Source of the DNA: Rhizobium ruizarguesonis
GTDB taxonomy: Bacteria; Pseudomonadota; Alphaproteobacteria; Rhizobiales; Rhizobiaceae
Reading direction: 5' to 3'
NCBI RefSeq assembly: GCF_012349115.1
Contig: NZ_PQIG01000013.1
Span: 124,001 to 188,000, forward strand
DNA length: 64,000 nt
Shown: positions 53,311 to 61,497 of the stretch, in pieces
Layout of the letters: every line of letters begins with the position of its first letter
How positions within the stretch are numbered: the first letter of the stretch is position 1
Translations under genes and position numbers: made by a program
The notes under the pieces: model-generated
What the model was told of the DNA's origin: nothing
The model's database searches: none
Seen by the model: only the letters and a program-made list of their open reading frames with translations

Positions 53311-53904
53311 TTGGTCTCTCCCTGTTGTGCCTGTTATGGAGAGATGGAGAGGTTTGTTACAAATGTCAACGGACGTTGTGTATGTTATGAAAACGGTTCG
53401 GCGTGGCTGCTGGGGACCGGCCATGCGCCTAGCATAAGGAGAGCAGGAGGAGGCGCGGTGCGCGTCAGACCCCAAGGGCTGAGGCGTTATCCCGCGCTGC
53501 GGACTGTCAAGGATGAGCGCAGAGCGCGGGCCTATCGCTAGCCAAAGTGCGCCCATGGCGGGCCTCGGGTCTCTGTCTGCCGGAATGTCAGCAACAGCAG
53601 AAGGACCGCACAAGGCCAGCCGTGGGCAAGCTGCATGTCCCGCATCAAGCGTGATCGCGAGCGCCGAGGGCGATGCAGTGCGAGAGGCGGGTGGAACGAG
53701 GGATGGAGAATACAACGATCAACCCACGATCAAATGTCACTCAGGGCCGACGGGGAGTTTTCAGAAATTCTAATATCATAAGAGGCCGGACATTTTTGCT
53801 TCGGTGAACATCGAGCGCCGCGCACTGCTAATAAAATTTCCGGCCACGGTTTAAGCCGCGCGTGCTTGTCCTTCTATCTCGGGACTTCTTCACGCTGGCT
53901 CTAG
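53311..53904. other. Gene-free stretch
   Basis: About 590 bases between the serine recombinase start and the end of the HNH gene. Short frames here have no ribosome site or family resemblance. The left edge must hold the recombinase promoter. AT-rich sequence at 53755-53850 is the only local feature. Confidence 0.5.
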
Positions 53905-55044
53905 TTAGCGCTTGGGGTCGTATGCTGCACCGTACGATGTACGGATTGCACCGCGCTGCACCTTCAGCCCTGCCTTACGCACCACCTGCAACACATATTC
54001 AACGTCGATCCCACGGGCTTCAGCAATCTCGGTAGAATGCCGACCTTCCTTGAACTCCTGCACAATGAGGGCGTTGCGCGCGGCCACCTGCCGAGATTTG
54101 GCGTTGCCGTTAGCCTTCCATACAGTCGCGCTCGAATATCCTGTGAGGGTGACAATCTCAGCATTGTTCTTGCCTTCTGCCGAAAGTGCACGGATGCGGT
54201 CCAGGTCTGCCTTCGGCCGGGCCTCCTGCTTCCGGTAGGTAATCTCTCCATCTCTGGCGAGTTCTTCAAGAATGCGGCTGACGCTCTTCGGGTCGCAATC
54301 CATTCGCTTGGCAATCTCGAATGGTCGGAGACCCTGAACATGGAACGCCTTCAAGCTGTCGCGATCGATGGTATTTCGGTCGAGCGTGATGCCAGCCGAA
54401 AGCAAGACCGTACGCGCGCACGCCACTGTGCATCCCACTTCGGCAGCAATCGCCGGGGTGTTGTAACCTGCGCGGTGCAGGGCAAAGATATAGTCGTGGT
54501 CGAATGTGCGCACTGAGGCCCGTAGCTCGATGCCTTCCTCCATGAGGATGCGCTTCACTGTCTCGCGTCTTGTGCGATAGGTCTTAGCGAGGGAGGCCAG
54601 CGTCGCCCCGTTGCGGTAGGCCTTGCAAAGGTCTGCGCGATCCATTGCGAACCGTTCAGACCGACGCCGTCGCAGGTCGCCCCTGTTGCGCTCGGTTCGC
54701 CTGGCCCTGCCATTTACCTTCTTGGTATTCCAGATGAGGTTGGAGAAGAGGTTGCAAGCCGGTGTGTCGTTCAGGTGGAGAGATTCGAAACCTTCAGAGC
54801 ACGGCCCTCGGTGGGCTTCGAGCACGAGCCTATGCACCTGCTTCGGAGGCTGTCGACCTTCGGGCGTGGTCAGGATGATGTAGATGTAGCCTGTGCGGTG
54901 CAGATACGGATCAACAATCGCGCCCGTGGTGGCGACCCTAATGCGTCCATGCGTACTGGCTTCGTGCGTCGGGATGCTCGGGATTGTTGCCCATTCTTCA
55001 TCTGCAAGCGCGGCGTGGCCCGCCTCTTCGATAGGTTGTGTCAT
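53905..55044 (-). CDS. HNH endonuclease-like protein with five HTH units
   Basis: The 379-residue protein begins with a NUMOD4/HNH module: EEWATIPSIPTHEASTHGRIR, then VHRLVLEAHRGPC, SLHLNDTPACNLFSNLIWNTKKVNGRAR, with the conserved His, Asn-Asp and Asn. From about residue 135 it carries five consecutive helix-turn-helix units, e.g. NGATLASLAKTYRTRRETV, GYNTPAIAAEVGCTVACAR, GLRPFEIAKRMDCDPKSVS, KNNAEIVTLTGYSSATV and RHSTEIAEARGIDVEYV. Phage HNH homing endonucleases often carry one DNA-binding repeat; five is unusual. It starts 30 bp after the gp14-like gene on the same strand. Confidence 0.82.
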   Translation of the reverse strand: MTQPIEEAGHAALADEEWATIPSIPTHEASTHGRIRVATTGAIVDPYLHRTGYIYIILTTPEGRQPPKQVHRLVLEAHRGPCSEGFESLHLNDTPACNLFSNLIWNTKKVNGRARRTERNRGDLRRRRSERFAMDRADLCKAYRNGATLASLAKTYRTRRETVKRILMEEGIELRASVRTFDHDYIFALHRAGYNTPAIAAEVGCTVACARTVLLSAGITLDRNTIDRDSLKAFHVQGLRPFEIAKRMDCDPKSVSRILEELARDGEITYRKQEARPKADLDRIRALSAEGKNNAEIVTLTGYSSATVWKANGNAKSRQVAARNALIVQEFKEGRHSTEIAEARGIDVEYVLQVVRKAGLKVQRGAIRTSYGAAYDPKR

Positions 55045-55073
55045 GTGGCGAGATCTTCCTAAGATGTCAGGAG

Positions 55074-55631
55074 CTATTGACCAGAGGCTAGCTTGCTCTG
55101 CTGGGTCTTGAGGCTTTGGAACGACGAGAAGCCCTGCATTCCAGCGCCGACAAGTCCGGTGGCTAGATTGCCGAAGGACGGCCCCTTTGCCTTCGGGACT
55201 TTGTTCACGGTGTCGACGTAGGCCGATGCTGACGCCTGACGCTTGGCCATGTTGTCCAGCGCGTCCCACGTAAGGTTCTGCGTGCTTGCGGCCTGACGGT
55301 CAGCTTCTTGTCGGTCGAGGTCGGCCATGAGGCTTTCGACGGAAAGACCAGCTTGTCCTTCAGACGCAGATTCGTTCTCCTGCTCCGCCCGTACGCGCTG
55401 GTATTCCGTGTCCATGGTGAAGGAGTCTTGGGCCTGAGCTTGGTTCTTCTGGACTTCCTGCTGCTGCAGGACGTTCTGCTCAGAGCTAAATGCTGCCTGA
55501 GCGTTCGCCACGTTTTTGGCGTACATTTTATTCTGGTTGTCGGCTTCTTGCTGCTGCTGGGCGTAGCCGCCGAAGGCTTGAGCCACGCCGAGACCCGCAG
55601 TCAATACGCCCATGGTAACGGGTTCGCACAT
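55074..55631 (-). CDS. T7-like internal virion protein (gp14 family)
   Basis: The 185-residue protein begins MCEPVTMGVLTAGLGVAQAF, the characteristic start of podovirus internal core protein gp14. It continues with a Gln/Ala/Asn-rich helical region (QQQQEADNQNKMYAKNVANAQAAFSSEQNVLQQQEVQ) and a C-terminal Ser/Gln-rich tail. In T7, gp14 is ejected into the host envelope at infection to form part of the DNA channel. Here it has no portal, capsid or gp15/gp16 genes beside it, so it appears to be a relic or a co-opted gene. Confidence 0.82.
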   Translation of the reverse strand: MCEPVTMGVLTAGLGVAQAFGGYAQQQQEADNQNKMYAKNVANAQAAFSSEQNVLQQQEVQKNQAQAQDSFTMDTEYQRVRAEQENESASEGQAGLSVESLMADLDRQEADRQAASTQNLTWDALDNMAKRQASASAYVDTVNKVPKAKGPSFGNLATGLVGAGMQGFSSFQSLKTQQSKLASGQ

Positions 55632-55668
55632 GGCTAGTCCTTTATGTGAAGTAGTTGGGTGAAGGGGT

Positions 55669-56097
55669 TTAGGAGAAAGCGCGAGCCACGAGGCTGCGCA
55701 CTGAGACCCAAGGGAAGCTGTCGGCTAGTCCTGTAGGATCGGGGAGGCATACGCCGGGAATACCTGCGGAGTTGATGCCTGGAGCAAGTATGATGGCCTT
55801 CTTGACCGCATAGACGCGAGAGAGATTTGACACCCTATAGTCGGGGAAGCGCGCGGGTGTTCTCCACTCTTCGCCATCAAGGGTAACAGTCTCCAGCAGT
55901 TCGGCCGCGAAGGTGCGAGCACGCAGGGCGGTAACGCGGCGCTTGATCACCTTGCCGTCAACCGCCAGCTGAACCACCTTGTTGGCGTCGGGCTTGACCG
56001 GTCGGCCCGTGCCGATGCGGATCACTCGGGCTTGCATATTGATAGCGTAATGCGGGGCTTCTTCGATTGCTCGGAAGCCTTCTTGTAGGTCGGGCAT
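55669..56097 (-). CDS. NUMOD4-type fragment of an HNH homing endonuclease
   Basis: The 142-residue product has two NUMOD4-like modules. The first is FRAIEEAPHYAINMQARVIRIGTGRPVKP; the second is LDGEEWRTPARFPDYRVSNLSRVYAVKKAI. It ends SVRSLVARAFS, which is where the HNH domain would begin, so the nuclease part is missing. It may be a truncated homing endonuclease. No good ribosome site precedes the ATG at 56097, and an upstream ATG at 56148 is also in frame. Confidence 0.65.
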   Translation of the reverse strand: MPDLQEGFRAIEEAPHYAINMQARVIRIGTGRPVKPDANKVVQLAVDGKVIKRRVTALRARTFAAELLETVTLDGEEWRTPARFPDYRVSNLSRVYAVKKAIILAPGINSAGIPGVCLPDPTGLADSFPWVSVRSLVARAFS

Positions 56098-57225
56098 CGT
56101 GCGTGGGGGCTTTCTTGTGGCACTCGCGTAGCTGACGCGCACGTGCACGCATCCAGAGTAAATGGGTGTTTATGGCCGGCTCTTTGTCAGCTCGCGGCGG
56201 GCGCAGCTTCTGCGTCAAAGGCTTGGCCTCGGGTATTGTTGCGCCGGGCTTGATACGGGCGCTGGTGGCCTTGCGGGAGACCACGGATTAACGCCGGGTA
56301 CTGACAAAGCCGCGTCTATGGTCGGTCGGTTTGTTTGCGTGGCTGCTGTAGGCTCGGGCTGTCAGCTACGAACGGAGAAGATGATATCTGTAAGGTTTCT
56401 TCCTTCATCCCCTTTGCCTTCCAAGCCCCTGTCGCTAGAGCACTGGGCTAGGCGTCATGCTTGGCCTTAAGCTAGCTATGGAAGGGTTCGTTCCCTACTG
56501 CTCTATCAGGGAGCTTTGAACCCTACACTCAAGAGCAGGGGTCTTATTGCTTACCGCTATCATTGGTGTCTTTGGAGCTTACCATCAAGAGTGTCACTTT
56601 CGATCGCGAGTGAGGGCGCGGTCCCTGAACTAGCAGCGGACTTGGAAATCTATTCGTCCGCGCTTTGCTCCAGCCCGACGTTCGAGGCCAATGGCGATTT
56701 GCCGACTCGTGGCGCGCTGCTGCTGCGTGTTGTGGCGTTGGTGGTGCATGGGTTTGGCGGGAGATAGGATGTGCTTCAACGACTCCCTACGGCTCGCTCT
56801 GTGCCCGTCTCTATGTGATCTGCTGGGTCAGCGAGGGAGCAGCGTTGTGCTGGCTCGCGGTAGTCGCGGGGTCACAGTGTCGAATAGGAGAAGTGCGGAC
56901 AGCTTGATCGTATGTCCTAGAAAGGGGTCTTATTCTCTCAGTACCAAGAGAGTCGGTTTTGGTCGAACGCTTGACAGAGAGGTTTTTAGATCAGATGCAC
57001 TAACGCGCCTAGGCTCTGCATTTGTGCCTACCCACAAGAGTGTCGGAATTGATCCGTATGCATCCAGAACGGCGCTCTTATCTCCTTTGCTAAGATACGT
57101 GGAGAGTGCGTCATACTTCAATAAGAGGCGTCCTATTCATTTCGGGTGGAGCTTCGAAGCAATCCCCCCTCCAGCCCTCAACCGCCCACTGCTGATAGGA
57201 CGGAAACTGTGCTACACCTTTTAAG
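56098..57225. other. Gene-free stretch in the phage-like region
   Basis: About 1.1 kb without a convincing gene. The longest frame (56691-57224) is Cys/Trp/Leu-rich and has no family resemblance. The right half carries a set of short direct repeats listed separately. It may be a decayed early or promoter region of the ancestral phage. Confidence 0.55.
56523..57055 (+). repeat. Short direct repeats, possible phage promoters
   Basis: Related sequences lie at 56523-56548, 56579-56605, 56941-56965 and 57028-57055, all in the same orientation, with consensus TACC-A-CAAGAGTGTCGG-TT-GATC. Copies 3 and 4 share AAGAG-GTCGG. GGGGTCTTATT is also repeated at 56539 and 56924. Length, spacing and the absence of genes resemble promoter sets used by T7-like phage RNA polymerases, but no polymerase gene is present. 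Confidence 0.5.
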
Positions 57226-57786
57226 ATGAAACCTAAGACCTCGACCAGCGCCGGTTGGCACACCAGGATCATGGGTCCTCTCGTGTTCGTCGGAGCGGCT
57301 ACAGCTGGCTTGGCTGCCTTTCTCACCAACGTTGGCAACATACAGGGATCGCTTGAGGGGCTTTGGAAGCAACCCCCGGTCCTCATTGCAGAACTCAGTT
57401 TGAGGGATGTCGAAGTAGGCCGTCTTGCTAATTCTCCCAATCAGGTCGTTGCAATGGGTGTGGTGGAGAACAAGAATGGTGGAGCGGCTGAGGGATGTGT
57501 CGCTGAACTGGAAATAAAACACTTAACTACCAATTCCGAGGAGTACTACAAACTAAGCGGCGCAAAGCAAAATTCAATTTCCGGGACTTATAATGACAGC
57601 TTCGTAATTCCAAACGGGTCGCGTTCTTTGAAGTTTTCATCGGCATTTACATATGATCTGAAAACCGTCTCAACAAAAAAATACACTGGCAAGATTAGGA
57701 TTAGCTGCAACAAAACAATAACGAACTACGTTCCCGTAGATCTGTTCTTTTTATTGCAGGAGGAGGAAGAGTTTATCCACGGCTGA
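57226..57786 (+). CDS. Single-membrane-segment protein, function unknown
   Basis: The 186-residue protein has a short basic start, a membrane segment (IMGPLVFVGAATAGLAAFLTNVG) and an extracytoplasmic beta-rich domain (VVAMGVVENKNGGAAEGCVAELEI, KYTGKIRISCNKTITNYVPVD) that ends in acidic residues. The exported part has two cysteines. No family is recognised. Base composition is low-GC like the rest of the element. It is transcribed toward the broken HEPN fragment and the TIR gene set. Confidence 0.65.
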   Translation: MKPKTSTSAGWHTRIMGPLVFVGAATAGLAAFLTNVGNIQGSLEGLWKQPPVLIAELSLRDVEVGRLANSPNQVVAMGVVENKNGGAAEGCVAELEIKHLTTNSEEYYKLSGAKQNSISGTYNDSFVIPNGSRSLKFSSAFTYDLKTVSTKKYTGKIRISCNKTITNYVPVDLFFLLQEEEEFIHG

Positions 57787-57833
57787 CCAAATTAGACGTT
57801 TTGCGAAGCTCACTTTATGGGAAGGCCGACTTG

Positions 57834-58070
57834 TTATTTAAGGCTAAGATTTTGGCCTTCGAGCACTCTAAACCAGTGAAGTATTGACATCTGAAGCCGG
57901 TCCACTTCGTCGTCCGCGAGTACTCCGCAATGCGCGATCGTGCCTCGCAGCATGTTCAGTCCATGCAACGCGCGGTTCATCGAATCTACACTTCGCAGCA
58001 TCCCCGCAAAGTCCGACCAATTAGCACGCATAACGTCTGCCAGACGCCTCGAATAGGTGACGTCCCAATA
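57834..58070 (-). pseudogene. C-terminal fragment of a HEPN-like (Swt1-type) protein
   Basis: The frame is open from a stop at 58071-58073 and reads YWDVTYSRRLADVMRANW, then ALHGLNMLRGTIAHCGVLADDEVDRLQ. RGTIAH fits the HEPN R-x4-H motif, and the surrounding helices match the end of Swt1/STY4199-type HEPN domains, which are RNA-cleaving modules of many defence and toxin proteins. The remainder of such a protein is absent, so this is best seen as a truncated remnant. An ATG at 58031 could start a 65-residue product, but without a good ribosome site. Confidence 0.55.
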
Positions 58071-58079
58071 TTAGCCCGG

Positions 58080-58406
58080 CTACTTTCCGTCCTTGCGGAA
58101 AGCCGCATACGCCATGGCTGCTGCATCAGCCAGATTAGTTTCCGGCGCGTTTTCACATATCTTGCGGACAGCGCCGCGTATTCCTTCGGCGTCGGTACTT
58201 TGCCCTACCATGTGAGAAGATGTCGCGTAATTGAGACCGGTCCAAAAGCCCCAAAGCCAACCGCTGCCTTCATTCACAGTGCTTGGTGTTGACAGCCAGT
58301 ATGCGCAGCTTCGCAAACCTATGCCTATCAGGAATGTATTCTCGGAACGAGCTGGCGTCCCAACCGCCACTAAAAGGATGCCAAGTGCTGCCCATGTTTT
58401 CTGCAT
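58080..58406 (-). CDS. Small periplasmic protein, Rap1a/Tai-like
   Basis: The 108-residue product has a signal peptide (MQKTWAALGILLVAVGTPARS). A domain with CAYWLSTPSTVNEGSGWLWGFWTGLNYA and IRGAVRKICENAPETNLADAAAMAYAAF follows, the pattern of Rap1a/Tai-type small periplasmic proteins (two cysteines, Trp-Gly-Phe and a closing helix). Rap1a is an immunity protein for a type VI effector, but many relatives have no known role. It lies 53 bp downstream of the TIR gene on the same strand and is probably co-transcribed. Confidence 0.62.
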   Translation of the reverse strand: MQKTWAALGILLVAVGTPARSENTFLIGIGLRSCAYWLSTPSTVNEGSGWLWGFWTGLNYATSSHMVGQSTDAEGIRGAVRKICENAPETNLADAAAMAYAAFRKDGK

Positions 58407-58459
58407 AGCGTTTACTGCCACCCTCTATTAGCTCAACGGTTTCAAGAGAACGGACCGGT

Positions 58460-59398
58460 CTATTCCTTCTCCCGCTCGATAACCCCCAGCAAGGTGTCAA
58501 GCAAATCATCAGCCAGCTTTTCGGGCGTCATCTCACGTTTAGTGCCCCCAGTGCTGTCAACGTATGAAGTGGCCCCTTCTCGGACCAGCAGATACGGTAT
58601 CTTCACGGATTTTTTGAGCACCGCTTTCTCGAACGACGCATAAAAGCCTGGCATCTTCGGAAAGCCCTTGAAATACTTTGCCTCTAAATAAACGTTCTCA
58701 ATAGAATTCGAGTATTGTGGTGACCATGAAATGATCAAATGCACGCCACGCGCACCGCTTACAATCGCGAAATCACCTTTGTCTACGAATTTTATTCCGA
58801 GGTTCGGCATCTCGACGGCGCGTTCCGCAATGGTACTTTTCACCGTCTTGAAAGCGGCACGCGCTGCATTGACCCCTTTATCGCTTCTAAGGAATTGTTC
58901 TTGTAATTCCTTAAGCGCCTCAGACCTTTGGTGGCGAGCAGCCCTATCTACAAAAGTCTCCTCGCGAAAGTTAGCGCCTAGTTCTGTGGCGCGCGCCTCA
59001 ATCACGGCCGCCGCACCTTGAGAACCCCAGCGCTCTAAATCGACGTACAATCGCGTTTTAGGAACCCATGCGGGCATTGTCCGCTTTGCCTCAGTGGGGA
59101 TGAAGACTGTGAAATCCCATCCGTCTTGCAAAGATCGGTTCTTGATCGCGCCCATCTCCACGCGGGTCCAGGGAGTTTGGCCCCAGGTTTCTCGATAGAG
59201 CACGACGACTAGTCGCGCCTTTTGTGCATAAACCTCGCTAAATGCCTCCTGACCGTCTCGACCGGCAATCTCTTTCTGCCGTTCTGAATATATGAATGTT
59301 TTCAGACGATCGGACAGTAAGTCGTTTAGTTCCGTCGCGATGGCTTCATCTTGAGCGGCAAAAGAAAAGGCGACATCGTACTCGAATTTCTCAACCAT
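58460..59398 (-). CDS. TIR-domain protein (putative NAD+-cleaving defence effector)
   Basis: The 312-residue protein has a TIR domain at residues 5-130: EYDVAFSFAAQDEAIATELND, TFIYSERQKEIAGRDGQEAF, ARLVVVLYRETWG, and the expected catalytic Glu81 in TPWTRVEMGAI. Bacterial TIR domains of this kind hydrolyse or cyclise NAD+ in anti-phage responses. A helical linker and a separate C-terminal domain of about 120 residues (FAIVSGARGVHLIISWSPQ, VYLEAKYFKGFPKMPGFYASF), not recognised, could sense the trigger. It is followed by the Rap1a-like gene. Confidence 0.82.
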   Translation of the reverse strand: MVEKFEYDVAFSFAAQDEAIATELNDLLSDRLKTFIYSERQKEIAGRDGQEAFSEVYAQKARLVVVLYRETWGQTPWTRVEMGAIKNRSLQDGWDFTVFIPTEAKRTMPAWVPKTRLYVDLERWGSQGAAAVIEARATELGANFREETFVDRAARHQRSEALKELQEQFLRSDKGVNAARAAFKTVKSTIAERAVEMPNLGIKFVDKGDFAIVSGARGVHLIISWSPQYSNSIENVYLEAKYFKGFPKMPGFYASFEKAVLKKSVKIPYLLVREGATSYVDSTGGTKREMTPEKLADDLLDTLLGVIEREKE

Positions 59399-59705
59399 CA
59401 GATTAGCGTATTATTGCAAATATACACTCGCAAGGCGCTTTCGTAAGCCTCGGATGGATATCCCCAGGTTGTAGAGCACCTGCCTACCTTGCAATGCCTA
59501 CATCTATGCGATTGCGCTTGCCTACTATTTGAACTGGAAGCCTTCGAGGCGCTCATCGCCCGCCGTTTATTTCCCTTGTCTTCCAAAATAATAAGAATTG
59601 TCTGACACGGCGCGCGCCAAAGCCACCCGCCTCAGCCTACGCTGATCTGAAGCCGCAGCGCGCCTCCCCACATGACGCGCTGCGTTCTGCTATGCTGCTG
59701 CCGCT
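59399..59705. other. Gap between TIR and integrase genes
   Basis: About 307 bases, with the TIR promoter expected at the left edge. A 62-codon minus-strand frame here is Ser/Arg-rich without family resemblance. I see nothing else. Confidence 0.5.
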
Positions 59706-61412
59706 TTATGCGTCTGTCAGCTGCTCGGCCTTTGGCACGCTGTCGGCCATCCCTTTGAGGTCGAGCTTTGAGATAGCCTCAAGCATCTCGGTTGTTTCCG
59801 CATGATGATATCCAGCTGCGTCACTTTCAGCAGCGTGGCCTTGAATCACATCAACCAAGCGGATGTTGCACTTCGAGACGCGCGGAAGCTCCGACTTAAA
59901 CCAATGCCTGAACGAATGCGTCGGTCCCTTACGCTTGTCGGTGATACCCAATCCGCGTACCCAAGTGCCGACCCGATTACTGACACCCTTCGAAGGGTGC
60001 TTCTGGTCGTCTCGCAGCTGGATTGCCGCCTTACCCTTACTGCCTCCATAAAACAAAGGCCCTTTGCCTCGGGTCTTCACAAACTCAAGGAAGCCATCGG
60101 CGATGAGGTCCGGGTGGATTGGTACGACCCTCTCTGATCCCTCGTTCTTAAGCGACCCACCGTCCGGTGCGGTGGTGATATTGAGACAGGGGTTACCAGC
60201 ATCATCGGTGATGACCATGGTTGCCCAAAGCTGCGCTATCTCTGCGCCACGCGAGCCTGTCTGGGCTTGGAGCCACGGTATCCAACGGAGGTGCGCTAGC
60301 GTCTCCTTACGCGCGGCACTGAGTATAAGCGCCACCTCGGGGCGCGTGAAAGGCAAACGCCTTGTCCCTGCCACGGCCTTCTGTGGTGCCTTCACGCCTT
60401 CGAAGGGATTGCGGTTGATACCGGTCGTCTCGCTGTCTCTGAGACCGAAGCGGTAGAGCGTGTTGAGCGCGGCGAGGTAGGTTGTCGAGATCTTCTTAAG
60501 GCCTTCGGCTACCAGCGCGTCTTTCCAGCGCAGGGCGTCGACACGCTCAACCCGGTGCGGATCATCGTGCCCCACAAAAAGCTTAAAGCGAGCCACGTAG
60601 CCGCGCCACGTCGAGATCGTAGAGGCAGCCCGCTTATCCGCCGCCTTCCACCGGTCGAAGAGGTCGTCAAAGGTCTTTACGTGCTCTTCGGTGCTGCGTT
60701 GCCGACCCGGAGCGGTCTTAGCTTTCCACGCGGGATATTGAGCCGCGTAGGGGTCGACCGCGTAGTTTCCATGGCTGCGCTTCCCCAACGTTTCCACGAT
60801 CCGCCGTAAGATCGCCGGTAGCCCTTCGACCAGATCGCGGTAGGACTTCTCTGACAGCACCAAGGCGCGCGCGGACAGGAAAGCGTCAAGGTCGACGATG
60901 CGGCTAACACGTGCGACGGCGGCGGCTCTGCCCTGGGGCGTCAGCGTTAGAATGCCTACCTCGGCATCACTGATCATTTCCTGCCACTCTGAAAGCTCGC
61001 TCCACTCTTCGACCCCATCATCAACGACAATCTTATGGCGCGCCGGGGGATCGGCCTCATACTGGACAAGGAGTGCTTTGTGGATCTCGCCCAACAAAGA
61101 GGTGATTTCCATATGGGAAAGATCTTCAGGCCCGCGCTGCGCTGCATCTAGGAATGCTTCGACATGGCCTAAGGCTGCGGCGTGACGAACTTTAGCCAGT
61201 CGCGACGCGGGAGCGCCGAGGGAAAAGGTGATCATATCGCCTAGCGTGACCGTGACCATGTAGGTGACGCTGTCCGGTGCGGTCGTTTCGGGAAGGTAGA
61301 TCGAGAGCTTTTTGCCGCGCAAAATTGGCAGTAAAACGGCCGGTACGCGCTTCTTAAATTGCTCGTTCTTCGTGCCAGCACGCTTCATCGGTCGGGAGAT
61401 CCGCATTACCAT
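59706..61412 (-). CDS. Tyrosine recombinase / integrase of the element
   Basis: The 568-residue integrase has a long N-terminal region (DUF6538-like start MRISRPMKRAGTKNEQFKKRVP), a SAM-like core-binding domain at about 245-340, and the catalytic domain with Arg388 (QTGSRGAEIAQL), His499 and Arg502 (THSFRHWFKSEL), His526 (IQGHAAES) and the nucleophile Tyr535 (AGYHHAE). All catalytic residues are present, so it may be active. AGGAG precedes the ATG. It lies immediately inside attR and points away from the tRNA. Confidence 0.94.
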   Translation of the reverse strand: MVMRISRPMKRAGTKNEQFKKRVPAVLLPILRGKKLSIYLPETTAPDSVTYMVTVTLGDMITFSLGAPASRLAKVRHAAALGHVEAFLDAAQRGPEDLSHMEITSLLGEIHKALLVQYEADPPARHKIVVDDGVEEWSELSEWQEMISDAEVGILTLTPQGRAAAVARVSRIVDLDAFLSARALVLSEKSYRDLVEGLPAILRRIVETLGKRSHGNYAVDPYAAQYPAWKAKTAPGRQRSTEEHVKTFDDLFDRWKAADKRAASTISTWRGYVARFKLFVGHDDPHRVERVDALRWKDALVAEGLKKISTTYLAALNTLYRFGLRDSETTGINRNPFEGVKAPQKAVAGTRRLPFTRPEVALILSAARKETLAHLRWIPWLQAQTGSRGAEIAQLWATMVITDDAGNPCLNITTAPDGGSLKNEGSERVVPIHPDLIADGFLEFVKTRGKGPLFYGGSKGKAAIQLRDDQKHPSKGVSNRVGTWVRGLGITDKRKGPTHSFRHWFKSELPRVSKCNIRLVDVIQGHAAESDAAGYHHAETTEMLEAISKLDLKGMADSVPKAEQLTDA

Positions 61413-61449
61413 TGTGGGGCGCTCCTGTGTGACAGTGAGGAGCAGTCAA

Positions 61450-61486
61450 CCCCTTGAAATGCTAAAACAATAACGATTTCAAGGGG
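61450..61486. repeat. Inverted repeat between integrase start and attR
   Basis: CCCCTTGAAAT (61450-61460) is the exact reverse complement of ATTTCAAGGGG (61476-61486), with a 15-base AT-rich spacer. It lies in the 86-bp gap next to the core att site. It may be an integrase or excisionase arm site, an operator for int, or a terminator of the tRNA transcript. Confidence 0.65.
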
Positions 61487-61497
61487 GACTAAAACGG

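Noticed and set aside
53311..53715. N-terminal extension of the serine recombinase
   Set aside because: The extra 135 codons do not resemble recombinases, and a GTG with a good ribosome site lies exactly at the start of homology.
56523..57055. A CRISPR array
   Set aside because: The repeats are imperfect, unevenly spaced and too few; no cas genes are near.
56691..57224. A 177-codon plus-strand frame
   Set aside because: It is Cys/Trp/Leu-rich at the start, has no ribosome site or family resemblance, and overlaps the direct repeats; judged a chance frame.
59398..59586. A 62-codon minus-strand frame between the TIR and integrase genes
   Set aside because: It is Ser/Arg-rich, has no family resemblance and would abut the TIR start; probably the TIR promoter region.
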